Shown piece by piece: positions 16,526 to 25,858 of a stretch of DNA of 64,000 bases. The DNA comes from Roseobacter litoralis Och 149 (lineage in GTDB: Bacteria > Pseudomonadota > Alphaproteobacteria > Rhodobacterales > Rhodobacteraceae). The stretch spans positions 124,001-188,000 of the forward strand of contig NC_015730.1 in NCBI RefSeq assembly GCF_000154785.2, read 5' to 3'. Position numbers and translations under genes: made by a program. Below the pieces are notes generated by a model. The model was not told the DNA's origin and made no database searches. It saw only the letters and a program-made list of their open reading frames with translations. Numbering within the stretch: the first letter of the stretch is position 1; each line of letters starts with the position of its first letter.

Positions 16526-17380
16526 ATGACTGACGATCCGAAAACACTTGTTTCCACCGAATGGCTGGCAGAGCATTTGAAAGACCCTGACCTGCGTATA
16601 CTGGATGCATCCTGGTATCTTCCCGAGGCCGGGCGGAACGCCAGACAGGAATATGACGAAGGCCACATCCCCGGCGCGCGCTTCTTTGATATCGACGAGA
16701 TTTCGGACAGCCGCTCTGATCTGCCGCATATGGCGCCGCGCAGCGAGAAATTCACGTCCCGGATGCGCGCACTTGGTGTGGGTGATGGCCATCAGGTGGT
16801 TGTCTATGACGGTGCAGGGTTGCTATCGGCGCCGCGGGTGTGGTGGTTATTCCGGCTGATGGGTCAACAGAATGTTGCCGTGCTGGATGGCGGTTTGCCC
16901 AAGTGGAAAGCGGAAGGGCACGAAATCGAAGACATGCCCCCGATCGTGCGCGACCGCCATATCACGGTGCGGTTCCAAAACCATCTGGTGCGCGATGTCA
17001 CGCAGGTGTCGGCTGCGTCCAAAATCAAGGATCACGCCATTGTCGATGCGCGCGCGGGCAACCGGTTCCGCGGCGAAGCGCCTGAACCCCGCGAAGGGCT
17101 GCGGGCGGGCCATATTCCCGGCTCGCGATCTCTACCTTACACAACGCTGTTAAATGACGACAAGACGATGAAATCGCCCGAAGAATGCCGCCAGATATTC
17201 GAGGCGGCCGGCGTGGATCTGGACAAACCGATCATTACCTCCTGCGGTTCGGGGGTCACAGCGGCCGTTCTTGCGCTGGCTCTTGAGCGGATGGGGCATA
17301 AGCACTGGTCTTTGTATGACGGGTCCTGGGCAGAATGGGGGATGTTCCCCACTGTGCCCGTCGCCACGGGAGACGCATGA
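16526..17380 (+). CDS. sseA: 3-mercaptopyruvate/thiosulfate sulfurtransferase
   Basis: A 284-residue protein with two rhodanese domains. The first is inactive-type (about 10-130). The second carries the catalytic Cys at about 240 in the loop CGSGVT, the form typical of 3-mercaptopyruvate sulfurtransferase rather than the CRxGxT of thiosulfate sulfurtransferase. An inter-domain YEEGHIPGA-type motif is seen as YDEGHIPGARFFD. The ATG at 16526 follows AGGGGTAAG. The stop overlaps the start of the aminotransferase gene by one base, so the two are translationally coupled; that enzyme could supply mercaptopyruvate from cysteine. Confidence 0.92.
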   Translation: MTDDPKTLVSTEWLAEHLKDPDLRILDASWYLPEAGRNARQEYDEGHIPGARFFDIDEISDSRSDLPHMAPRSEKFTSRMRALGVGDGHQVVVYDGAGLLSAPRVWWLFRLMGQQNVAVLDGGLPKWKAEGHEIEDMPPIVRDRHITVRFQNHLVRDVTQVSAASKIKDHAIVDARAGNRFRGEAPEPREGLRAGHIPGSRSLPYTTLLNDDKTMKSPEECRQIFEAAGVDLDKPIITSCGSGVTAAVLALALERMGHKHWSLYDGSWAEWGMFPTVPVATGDA

Positions 17381-18564
17381 TGTTCGAGACCCTCAAGACG
17401 CGCCCCGCTGACGGAATCCTCGCATTGATGCAGATGTACAAGGATGATCCGCGCGACAACAAGATCGACCTTGGCGTCGGCGTCTACAAAGACGCGACGG
17501 GCCTCACGCCGATCATGCGTGCGGTCAAGGCTGCCGAACACACCCTGTGGGAAACGCAGGACAGCAAGGTTTACACGGGCCTCGCGGGCGACCCGGCATT
17601 TTCGGACGCGATGATCGCCTTGGTGCTGGGCAGTGCTGTGCCGCGCGACACGGTGGCATCCGTGGCGACACCGGGCGGAACAGGTGCTGTGCGACAGGCC
17701 TTTGAGCTTATCCGCATGGCGCGGCCGGACGCTCGGGTGTTTGTGTCAGATCCGACATGGCCCAACCACATTTCCATTCTGAACTATCTGGGGATGGACG
17801 TGGTGCGCTATCGGTATTTCGACAGTGAGACCCGCGGTGTTGATTTCGAGGGCATGATGGCCGACCTCAAGACGGCCCGTGCGGGGGATGTGATCTTGCT
17901 GCATGGATGCTGTCACAATCCAACGGGCGCCAATCTCAACCTGACTGAATGGCAGGCTGTGGTCGCGACACTGCTCGAAACGGGCGCGGTCCCAATGATC
18001 GACATCGCCTATCAGGGCTTTGGTGAGGGCCTTGAAGAAGACGCAGCCGCCACACGTCTAGTTGCATCCTCTGTGCCGGAATGCCTGATCGCGGCCAGTT
18101 GTTCCAAGAACTTTGGTATTTACCGTGAGCGCACAGGGCTGCTGATGGCGATCAGTCAGAACACGGCTGCGCGGAAACTGCATCAGGATACGCTTGGATT
18201 CCTGAACCGGCAAAACTTCAGCTTTCCGCCCGATCACGGTGCACGCTTGGTGACGATGATCCTGACCGACGATGCGTTGCGCGCCGATTGGCAAGCGGAA
18301 CTGGAAGACGTGCGCCTGAACATGCTGGGTTTGCGCCAGCAACTGGCGGATGAGTTGCAGCGGCTCTCCGGCTCAAACCGGTTCGGGTTTCTGGCCCAAC
18401 ACCGCGGTATGTTTTCGCGGCTGGGCACCTCTGCGGATAAGGTCGAAACGATGCGCGAGAAGAACGGTATTTATATGGTGGGGGACAGCCGTATGAATAT
18501 TGCAGGGCTGAACGCACAGACGATTCCGATGCTCGCCAAGGCGATCGTTGATGCAGGTGTTTGA
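17380..18564 (+). CDS. aspartate/aromatic amino acid aminotransferase
   Basis: A 394-residue fold-type I aminotransferase of the TyrB/AspC subgroup, with the early KIDLGVGVYKD, the CCHNPTGANL motif, the PLP lysine in SCSKNFGIYRERTG (about 246) and RMNIAGLN near the end. It interconverts aspartate or aromatic amino acids with their keto acids using 2-oxoglutarate. The start ATG overlaps the sseA stop (TGATG), so the pair is one operon. Members of this group can transaminate cysteine to 3-mercaptopyruvate, the SseA substrate, which gives the pairing a logic. That coupling is inference. Confidence 0.9.
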   Translation: MFETLKTRPADGILALMQMYKDDPRDNKIDLGVGVYKDATGLTPIMRAVKAAEHTLWETQDSKVYTGLAGDPAFSDAMIALVLGSAVPRDTVASVATPGGTGAVRQAFELIRMARPDARVFVSDPTWPNHISILNYLGMDVVRYRYFDSETRGVDFEGMMADLKTARAGDVILLHGCCHNPTGANLNLTEWQAVVATLLETGAVPMIDIAYQGFGEGLEEDAAATRLVASSVPECLIAASCSKNFGIYRERTGLLMAISQNTAARKLHQDTLGFLNRQNFSFPPDHGARLVTMILTDDALRADWQAELEDVRLNMLGLRQQLADELQRLSGSNRFGFLAQHRGMFSRLGTSADKVETMREKNGIYMVGDSRMNIAGLNAQTIPMLAKAIVDAGV

Positions 18565-18587
18565 ACACTGTAACGGGCCTGCGGCGG

Positions 18588-19184
18588 CTAAACTGCCGGA
18601 TCGGGTGGCAACAGCGTGAACCCGGCGTCATAGCTGCGATCCATTAGTGCCTGCCGCCGCGCATCCGACCCGCTGGACCCGTTGAGCACCTCAAGGCGGC
18701 GCGGGGACAGACCGAAATAGCCGAATGTGCCGTTCATCCAGACGGTTTCCAAGGCTGCTTTATAGCCAGCCGCGTCCATTTCGTCTGACCTTGCGCCCGC
18801 AGGAACAAGCAGCACGCCTGACCGGGGCCTGAGTAGTGACCTGTTGGGATCATCCAGCTGGTCATAGGCCCAGCCCCATGTCCAGACGCGGTCCACCCAA
18901 CCTTTCATCATCGATGGCATGCCCCACCAGAACAGCGGAAACACAAGGCACAGCGCATCGGCGCGTTCTATGCGGGCTTGTTCGGCCACAACATCTGCCG
19001 GGTCCCTTGCCTGTGCGTCTCTTTCTATGTCCTCCATCGACCATAGCGGGTTGAAACCCTCGGCATGCAGATCAGTTAGTTCAACGGTGTGGCCAGCCGC
19101 CTGCGCGCCCTCCATGAACCGTTGTGCAACGGCGGCACTAAAGGATGTCGGATTGGGGTGATCCAGAACGGTCAGGACATGCAT
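18588..19184 (-). CDS. flavodoxin-fold NAD(P)H:quinone oxidoreductase
   Basis: A 198-residue protein of the NQO/MdaB/KefF group with the start VLTVLDHPNPTSFSAAV (FMN/FAD phosphate loop), LVFPLFWWGMPSMMKGWVDRVW in the middle and GTFGYFGLSP near 145. It would carry out two-electron quinone or azo-dye reduction with FAD or FMN in the cytoplasm. It converges on the aminotransferase gene with 23 bases between stops and lies upstream of the amtB terminator region. MarR- or ArsR-type regulators often sit near such genes, but none is here. Confidence 0.87.
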   Translation of the reverse strand: MHVLTVLDHPNPTSFSAAVAQRFMEGAQAAGHTVELTDLHAEGFNPLWSMEDIERDAQARDPADVVAEQARIERADALCLVFPLFWWGMPSMMKGWVDRVWTWGWAYDQLDDPNRSLLRPRSGVLLVPAGARSDEMDAAGYKAALETVWMNGTFGYFGLSPRRLEVLNGSSGSDARRQALMDRSYDAGFTLLPPDPAV

Positions 19185-19358
19185 CGGTGATTTCCACAGT
19201 ATCTTTCAGCCCAGCCATTTTAAAGACTGATCGTGTGATACTCTGCATGCTCAACCTCGCTTTAGGTCAAGTGCTTTTTTGTGTTTGGTCTAGGGGCCGA
19301 CCCACCAACATGCGCCGTTATTCTGACCACGGGTTGGGTCGCTGCTTTCTGTGGGCAT

Positions 19359-19388
19359 AAAAAAACCCGGGCGTTTGCACGCCCGGGT
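19359..19388 (-). terminator. intrinsic terminator of glnK-amtB
   Basis: On the minus strand ACCCGGGCG and CGCCCGGGT (19365-19373 with 19380-19388) form a perfect 9-bp stem with a 6-base loop, followed by seven T (19359-19365 as A on the plus strand). It lies 28 bases beyond the amtB stop and is a strong rho-independent terminator. Confidence 0.93.
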
Positions 19389-19416
19389 CATTGCTAACCC
19401 TCTGGGGAGGAAGGGG

Positions 19417-20727
19417 TCAGCCTTTTGCGAACTCAGGGTAGGCTTCCATGCCAAGCTCGGAGACGTCGAGACCGTTGATCTCGTCTTCTTCGCTGACGCG
19501 GATACCGATGACTGCCTTCAGGATGAACCAGACGACCAGCGATCCCACAAAGGTGAACACACCGTAGGCAACAATGCCTGTCAGCTGCGTCATCAGGTTT
19601 GCGTCGCTGTTGTAGAAGACAACCGCGATCGTGCCCCAGATACCGGCAAACAGGTGAACCGGAATCGCGCCGACAACGTCATCAATCTTGAACTTGTCCA
19701 GCATTGGAACCGCAAGAACCACGATGATACCGCCAACTGCACCGATCCAAAGCGCGCCAAAAAGCGTTGGGGCCAAGGGTTCGGCTGTGATGGACACCAG
19801 ACCCGCAAGCGCACCGTTCAGCACCATTGTCAGGTCGGGTTTCTTATACAGCAATTGCGTCATGACCAGTGCGGTGACAGCACCCGCTGCTGCGGCCATA
19901 TTGGTGTTGGCAAAGATGCGCGATACATCGGAGACATCGCCAACGGTGCCCATGGCAAGTTGCGAGCCACCATTAAATCCGAACCAGCCGAGCCAGAGGA
20001 TGAACGTACCCAGTGTTGCAAGCGCAAGGTTAGAGCCCGGCATCGGGTTAACGCGACCGTCTTTGTACTTGCCCAGCCGTGGCCCGAGTACGATAGCACC
20101 AGCCAAGGCAGCCCAGCCTCCGACGGAGTGCACAACTGTGGAGCCCGCGAAGTCAGAGAAACCCATTTCGGACAACCAGCCACCGCCCCACTGCCAGGAC
20201 CCGGAAATCGGATACATAAAGCCTGTGAGTACGACAACGAATGCCAGAAACGGCCAAAGTTTGATGCGTTCTGCCAAAGCGCCGGATACGATGGACGCTG
20301 TTGCAGCGACAAACACGAGCTGGAAGAAGAAATCGGACCCTACAGACGCATAATCAAGCGCTGCATCAGCGGCGGCAACACCGACAGGGTCGAGCACCGT
20401 TTGCCCGCCCAGTGCGAAGAACCCATTGAAGTCGCCGGGATACATCGTGTTGAAGCCGACCATCCAATACATGATCGCAGCAATCGAATAGAGCGCGATG
20501 TTCTTGGTCATCTGCATGGTGACGTTCTTGGACCGCACAAGCCCGCCTTCGAGCATCGCAAAACCTGCTGCCATGAAAAAGACGAGAAAGCCCGCCATAC
20601 AGAACAGCAAAGTGGTCATGATATACGGGCCGATCTCGTCAAAGCCCGGTGCCGCGTCCTGCGCGACTGCCAGCGACGGCAGCGCAATGAGCGCCGCTGC
20701 GGTGGCGAATGTCTTAATGTTTGTCAT
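19417..20727 (-). CDS. amtB: ammonium transporter AmtB
   Basis: A 436-residue ammonium channel with a cleavable signal peptide (about 1-22, ending AVAQ) and eleven membrane helices. Visible hallmarks are AGFAMLEGGLVRSKN after the first helices, GFMYPISGSWQWGGGWL, DFAGSTVVHSVGGWAAL with the first pore His, and PVHLFAGIWGT with the second. It conducts ammonium into the cell and is closed by GlnK when nitrogen is ample. It lies 27 bases after glnK on the same strand, the usual order, and ends in a strong terminator. Confidence 0.96.
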   Translation of the reverse strand: MTNIKTFATAAALIALPSLAVAQDAAPGFDEIGPYIMTTLLFCMAGFLVFFMAAGFAMLEGGLVRSKNVTMQMTKNIALYSIAAIMYWMVGFNTMYPGDFNGFFALGGQTVLDPVGVAAADAALDYASVGSDFFFQLVFVAATASIVSGALAERIKLWPFLAFVVVLTGFMYPISGSWQWGGGWLSEMGFSDFAGSTVVHSVGGWAALAGAIVLGPRLGKYKDGRVNPMPGSNLALATLGTFILWLGWFGFNGGSQLAMGTVGDVSDVSRIFANTNMAAAAGAVTALVMTQLLYKKPDLTMVLNGALAGLVSITAEPLAPTLFGALWIGAVGGIIVVLAVPMLDKFKIDDVVGAIPVHLFAGIWGTIAVVFYNSDANLMTQLTGIVAYGVFTFVGSLVVWFILKAVIGIRVSEEDEINGLDVSELGMEAYPEFAKG

Positions 20728-20754
20728 AATACTTATCCCTAAGTTGTCGCAGCT

Positions 20755-21213
<459 letters not shown>

Positions 21214-21350
21214 TTAAAATATAGGCTATCAAATATTTTTGCCTAAAAAATAATCAAATAAATGATCAACATGACGTGCCGGAGCGGGTCACAATTTGTG
21301 AAAAAGCCGGTTAGAGTGTCGAAAACAACAACGGGCCGGGCAGGTTCTTC

Positions 21351-23537
21351 ATGAGTAATACATCCAAAGGTAAAAAGCCCTTGGTCGCGGATAAACGTTA
21401 TGTGTCCCGCAAGGCAAAAACGGCGAAACCAAAACCACGGCAAGCAAAGAAGAAGCCGCGCCGTGTGGCCAAGCAACGCGGCGGCATCATCGGGTTTTTC
21501 CAACGGATCATCCGGTGGGTGCTTCGGCTGATCTGGCGCATTACGTGGCGTGTTGGGTTCGTCACGGGGCTCGTGCTTGCCTTGGTGGTTGGCTATTATT
21601 ACACCACGCTGCCGCCAGTCGATCAGTTGCTTGACGCGCGTGCGCGCGGCTCAGTCACGATGCTGGATCAGGACGGTCAGGTATTTGCGTGGCGCGGCGA
21701 TCAATTCGGCGGCGTGGTGACCGCGCAAACCGTGTCGCCACATCTCAAGAACGCGATTATCGCCACCGAGGATCGCCGTTTTTATCGTCATTTCGGCATC
21801 AGCCCGCGTGGCATTGCAAGTGCCGTGCGCATCAACCTGAGCGAGGGGCGTGGGCCGTTGCAAGGTCACGGCGGGTCAACGATCACACAGCAGGTGGCAA
21901 AGCTTTTGTGCCTTGGGGTGGCTTTTGACCCCGAAACGCAGACCGAAGCGGAATATGAGCGCGAGTGCCGCCGCGGCACGGTCAAGCGCAAGGCCAGCGA
22001 AGCGATCTATGCGCTTGCGATGGAGGCAAAGTACTCCAAGGATGAAATCCTGACCATCTACATGAACCGGGTATTTCTGGGTGCGGGCGCGCGCGGGTTT
22101 GAAGCGGCGAGCGAGCGCTATTTTGGCAAGTCGGCTGCAAATGTGGAACCGGCAGAGGCGGCCATGCTGGCAGGTCTTTTGGTGGCACCGACACGTTTTG
22201 CGCCCACAAATGATCTGACACGCTCGCAACGGCGGGCAGCGACAATTGTGCGGCTTATGAACGAACAGGGCTATTTGAGCGATGCTGAGGCGCGCAACGC
22301 ACAGCAGAACCCCGCGCAATTATCGCAAGCCGCTGAGGCGCGTTCAGGTGGGTATTTCGCAGATTGGGTCATGTCCTCTGGCCCGGAGTTCTTTACGCGT
22401 AAAACGACGGAAGATGTCATCATCAAGACAACCCTCGATCAGCGCATTCAGCGCAGTGCCGAAGAGGCGTTGAAATGGGTCTTTGAAAACAAGGTGCGCG
22501 AAGGCAGCAAGGCGCAGGCGGCCATCGTCGTCATGTCCGCAGATGGTGCGGTGCGTGCCATGGTCGGCGGGCGAAATACGAAAGTGTCTGGCGCTTTTAA
22601 CCGGGCGGTGCAGGCCAAGCGGCAAACCGGTTCGGCGTTCAAGCCGTTTGTTTATGCCGCAGCGCTGGATCTCGGTTATTCACCGAATGATACCGTTACG
22701 GATGAGCCACTTACGATTGATATTCCAGGATCTGGCCCATGGTCGCCGCGCAACTATACGAACAAGTATTACGGCAAAGTCACATTGACCCATGCGCTGC
22801 GCGACAGTCTGAACATCCCGGCAGTCAAGGTTTCTGAATTTGTGGGGCGCGACCTTGTGCGACAGGTTGCAAATGGTTTCGGATTGGAGAGCGACCTTGC
22901 TGCGGGGCCCGCGCTTGCGTTGGGCGCATCGGAAAGCACGTTGATTGAAATGACAGGGGCCTATGCCGGCATCCTGAACGGCGGCTCATCTGTACAGCCA
23001 TACGGGTTGGTCGAGCTTCGGCTTATGGGCGATCAGGAGCCGTTGATGGGCACTGGTGGCGGTATTGGTGAACGGATCATTCAGGAACAGGCCGCCCGTC
23101 AGATGGTCTATATGATGGAGAAGGTCGTCTCTGAGGGGACCGGGCAGCGTGCAGCTTTTGGCAATTGGCAGCTGGCGGGTAAAACAGGCACGACGCAAGC
23201 CGCGCGGGACGCCTGGTTTGTGGGTTTCTCCGCCGAGTACGTGGCCGGTGTCTGGATGGGGTATGATGACAATACGCCGTTGACCGGTGTCACGGGCGGT
23301 GGTTTGCCTGCAGAGATCTGGCGTGAGACGATGGCCCGCGTGCATGAGGGGATGCCGCTGACGCCGCTTCCGCTACAGACACCGGGCGATAATGGTCGCA
23401 CACGCGAGGACGACAGGGATAACAATCGGAACAGCGGCGGGGCCGTCGGCCTGCTGGAAGGTCTGCTGCGCGATATTCTAGGCGGAACTGGCGGCGGCGG
23501 GCAGCCGCCGAAAAATGTCAGCGGTTCGGATCGTTGA
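21351..23537 (+). CDS. class A penicillin-binding protein (PBP1A family)
   Basis: A 728-residue bifunctional peptidoglycan synthase. It has a very basic cytoplasmic N-terminus (1-50), one membrane anchor (about 68-88), a glycosyltransferase-51 domain (about 100-280) with ATEDRRFYRHFG, GGSTITQQVAK and MNRVFLGAGARGFEAAS, and a transpeptidase domain with SAFK (the active-site Ser motif, about 425), SLN and KTGTTQAARDAWF. The C-terminus is Gly/Asn/Asp-rich and probably disordered. It polymerises and cross-links glycan strands at the outer face of the inner membrane. It stands alone and converges on mlaC with 11 bases between the stops. Confidence 0.94.
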   Translation: MSNTSKGKKPLVADKRYVSRKAKTAKPKPRQAKKKPRRVAKQRGGIIGFFQRIIRWVLRLIWRITWRVGFVTGLVLALVVGYYYTTLPPVDQLLDARARGSVTMLDQDGQVFAWRGDQFGGVVTAQTVSPHLKNAIIATEDRRFYRHFGISPRGIASAVRINLSEGRGPLQGHGGSTITQQVAKLLCLGVAFDPETQTEAEYERECRRGTVKRKASEAIYALAMEAKYSKDEILTIYMNRVFLGAGARGFEAASERYFGKSAANVEPAEAAMLAGLLVAPTRFAPTNDLTRSQRRAATIVRLMNEQGYLSDAEARNAQQNPAQLSQAAEARSGGYFADWVMSSGPEFFTRKTTEDVIIKTTLDQRIQRSAEEALKWVFENKVREGSKAQAAIVVMSADGAVRAMVGGRNTKVSGAFNRAVQAKRQTGSAFKPFVYAAALDLGYSPNDTVTDEPLTIDIPGSGPWSPRNYTNKYYGKVTLTHALRDSLNIPAVKVSEFVGRDLVRQVANGFGLESDLAAGPALALGASESTLIEMTGAYAGILNGGSSVQPYGLVELRLMGDQEPLMGTGGGIGERIIQEQAARQMVYMMEKVVSEGTGQRAAFGNWQLAGKTGTTQAARDAWFVGFSAEYVAGVWMGYDDNTPLTGVTGGGLPAEIWRETMARVHEGMPLTPLPLQTPGDNGRTREDDRDNNRNSGGAVGLLEGLLRDILGGTGGGGQPPKNVSGSDR

Positions 23538-23548
23538 TCCCTGTCCGA

Positions 23549-24148
23549 TTACCCTGCTTTTTTCAGGTCATTGACAACAGCATTGATATCGCCGCCGCGT
23601 TTGTCCAGCATTGAACCGATTTCCGTGCGTTCGGTCAGCAAAAGATTGACGCCTTCAATATAAATATTGAAGAACTTGTCACTGCCAGAGCGGTCAGACA
23701 CATGGAAAGAGACGTCAAACGGGCTTTCTCCGCGCAGGTATGCCTTGGTTTTGACCTCATAGCCGGAGCGGATTTCCTTGACGGATTGAACTTCGACCCG
23801 GCCACCGATGAAATCGCGGAAACGCTTGCCGTATTTGCGGGCGATATATCCTTTGAAGGCGTCAGCAAAAGCGCGCTTTTCAGCACTGCTGGCGCTGCGC
23901 CCGTCATTGCCCAAGGCGTATTGAGCCATGATGTTGACGTCGGCGTATTTCACAAACAGACGCTCAAGATCACCGAGAATGGCTGCATCAGATTTGCCTG
24001 AATTGATGACTGCCTGCAACTGCGCGACAACGTCATCTACGAGGGTGCGGGCCTGCTGTTCGCTCAAGGCGAAGGCCGGTGCCCCCAACAAGCCGAGGAA
24101 GCCTGCCGTGGCTGCGAGGAAAGTGCGTCGGGTTGGTTCAAACCGCAT
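23549..24148 (-). CDS. mlaC: MlaC-type phospholipid-binding periplasmic protein
   Basis: A 199-residue MlaC/Ttg2 family protein. Its N-terminus, TRRTFLAATAGFLGLLG followed by APAFA, looks like a twin-arginine signal with cleavage near 27. The mature part has the family blocks RLFVKYADVNIMAQYALG, FKGYIARKYGKRF and FFNIYIEGVNLL. MlaC shuttles phospholipids between the outer-membrane lipoprotein MlaA and the inner-membrane MlaFEDB transporter. It follows mlaA by 14 bases on the same strand; mlaFEDB is not in this window. Confidence 0.92.
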   Translation of the reverse strand: MRFEPTRRTFLAATAGFLGLLGAPAFALSEQQARTLVDDVVAQLQAVINSGKSDAAILGDLERLFVKYADVNIMAQYALGNDGRSASSAEKRAFADAFKGYIARKYGKRFRDFIGGRVEVQSVKEIRSGYEVKTKAYLRGESPFDVSFHVSDRSGSDKFFNIYIEGVNLLLTERTEIGSMLDKRGGDINAVVNDLKKAG

Positions 24149-24162
24149 GTCTGCTCTCTTTG

Positions 24163-24933
24163 TTATTCTGCGTAAGGATCAAGATAGGGATCTTCTTCGG
24201 CTCCGCCAGAGCTATCAAGCTCAAACCGTCTGTTTTGCAGGTAAACTGATCGCGATTGGGCGTAACTATCGGCACTGTCGTACAGGATAGAATCAATGGT
24301 CCCGCTGATCTTGTCGCGGGTATTCAGCCAAGACCCCGCGCGCGCTGTAGGCGGCACATACTGCTCAGGGCTGGTATCAATGGTCGCAAAGGTCAGCGGG
24401 TTGGTAAAGAAGTCAGTGACAAAACCGACCGCGTCACGCTGCGTCGACGGCCCAAAGATCGGCAGTTCGATATAAGCACCCTCACCGACACCCCAAACGG
24501 CCAATGTCTCACCGAAATCTGTATCGTGTTCCGGGATGTTCAATTCGCTGGCCGCATCAACGAAGCCCGCAAGTCCAACCGTTGTATTCACCAGGAACCG
24601 CGTGGTGGCGAGGCCAGCGCCGCGCAGATCACCCTGCAAGAGGCTATTGACCGCAACACCGGGCATCGACAGGTTTTCGGAAAAATCATTCACCCTGTCG
24701 CGTATTTCGACCGGCAAAACCGCCGCATACCCTTTTGATACTGGACGAACGAGGTTTTTATCGAGACCCTTGTTGAACCGATGAACGGCTCTGTTCTGCG
24801 ATTCATAGGGGTCGTTGATCCCATCGGTGCGCGTTGCCGGATCCTGAGACGTAGCACATGCAGATAGCGCAAGAGCCACCACCATAAACGACATGGGTTT
24901 TAAAAACTTCTGAATACGGGCAAAATCTAACAA
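24163..24933 (-). CDS. mlaA: MlaA (VacJ) outer-membrane lipoprotein
   Basis: An MlaA family lipoprotein of about 256 residues with the lipobox ALSAC, then NDPYESQNRAVHRFNKGLDK, VNSLLQGD, FLVNTTVGLAGFVDAA and the DFGETLAVWGVGEGAYIELP segment. It forms a ring in the outer membrane that removes surface phospholipids and hands them to MlaC. Two starts are possible: an in-frame start at 24966, or a TTG at 24933 with AAGG 8 bases upstream, which gives a normal 25-residue lipoprotein signal. I prefer the latter. The protein is longer at the C-terminus than the enteric form and ends in an acidic tail. It is co-transcribed with mlaC. Confidence 0.88.
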   Translation of the reverse strand: MLDFARIQKFLKPMSFMVVALALSACATSQDPATRTDGINDPYESQNRAVHRFNKGLDKNLVRPVSKGYAAVLPVEIRDRVNDFSENLSMPGVAVNSLLQGDLRGAGLATTRFLVNTTVGLAGFVDAASELNIPEHDTDFGETLAVWGVGEGAYIELPIFGPSTQRDAVGFVTDFFTNPLTFATIDTSPEQYVPPTARAGSWLNTRDKISGTIDSILYDSADSYAQSRSVYLQNRRFELDSSGGAEEDPYLDPYAE

Positions 24934-25399
24934 TTGCGGTACCTTATGGTTGTGGTCCGTTCCCACGGAGCTCTGGTCTGTGCGATCCGAATGACACGGT
25001 CCTAAAATCTTCGGTGCGTGCGAACGTCGGTCACGGGTTCGGCGCGCAAGTGTACATCCGGCTTACCTACTAAACCGTAAGCGACTTGGCGTCATTCGAA
25101 AAACACCTGTGCAAGATGCATGTGTCGCCTTGGCGCGTCAACAAGCGCGGCGGGATATTGCCTGACGCTTGCCGGATGTGTCTTTTTGCTCTGCGGGGCG
25201 GTGTTCGCGCACTGGTTCTGTACCGTCGTCCGGATGATCACTGTCTTTCGCGGAGTTTGTCGATTTTTGAGGCCAGGGAGCCAAAATTTGACTGGACGCG
25301 CCACACGCGGGCCTTAAAAGGTGGGGCTTGGTGCGTTTTGCAGGGTCGCGTCGCCACTGGTCTACCTCATACGATCAGACCCGATAACAGGAGTTTAAA
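24934..25399. other. divergent region between mlaA and ridA
   Basis: About 460 bases between divergent genes with no convincing gene. A 105-codon plus frame (25086-25403) and a 65-codon one with a hydrophobic patch (25120-25317) lack ribosome binding sites and family resemblance. The promoters of both flanking operons should be here; CAGGAG at 25388-25393 is the ridA ribosome binding site. Confidence 0.45.
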
Positions 25400-25858
25400 A
25401 TGAGCTTTACATCCCGACTTGCAGAACTCGGAGTATCTCTTCCAAGTGCGCCAGCACCTGCGGCGAATTATGTGCCCTATGTCAAAACCGGGAACACAGT
25501 CTACGTGTCGGGTCAGATCTCAAGCGATTCGCAAGGCATGATCACTGGCAAACTGGGCGAAACCATGGACATCGAGGCGGGGGCCGCGGCGGCGCGCTGC
25601 TGTGCGATCAGCCTTTTGGCGCAGGTTCAGGCGGCCTGTGACGGGGATATCGAGCGTTTGGTCCGGGTGGTCAAACTGACGGGCTTTGTGAATTCAACCG
25701 CTGAGTTTACAGATCAACCCAAAGTCATTAACGGGGCATCCGATTTTCTGGTCGAAGCTCTGGGGGATGCAGGGCGTCATGCGCGCTCAGCGGTTTCGGC
25801 GGCGTCTCTACCTTTTGGTGTCGCGGTAGAAATTGAAGGCATTTTCGAAGTTCAATGA
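25400..25858 (+). CDS. RidA family protein (YjgF/UK114)
   Basis: A 152-residue protein of the longer, YjgF-like RidA branch with NTVYVSGQIS, GAAAARCCAISLLAQVQA and a C-terminal RSAVSAASLPFGVAVEIEGIFEV strand set. The conserved Arg of the active site is seen in HARSAV, so reactive enamine/imine deaminase activity is possible. CAGGAG lies 6 bases before the ATG. Its stop overlaps the start of the phosphodiesterase gene (ATGA), so the two are coupled. Confidence 0.9.
   Translation: MSFTSRLAELGVSLPSAPAPAANYVPYVKTGNTVYVSGQISSDSQGMITGKLGETMDIEAGAAAARCCAISLLAQVQAACDGDIERLVRVVKLTGFVNSTAEFTDQPKVINGASDFLVEALGDAGRHARSAVSAASLPFGVAVEIEGIFEVQ

Noticed and set aside
19351..20742. 463-codon plus frame opposite amtB
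   Set aside because: A shadow of amtB: Cys-, His- and Asp-rich with no family features, while the minus strand is a clear ammonium transporter.
25086..25403. 105-codon plus frame and nested hydrophobic 65-codon frame before ridA
   Set aside because: Neither has a binding site or resemblance to a known protein; both lie in the divergent promoter region.
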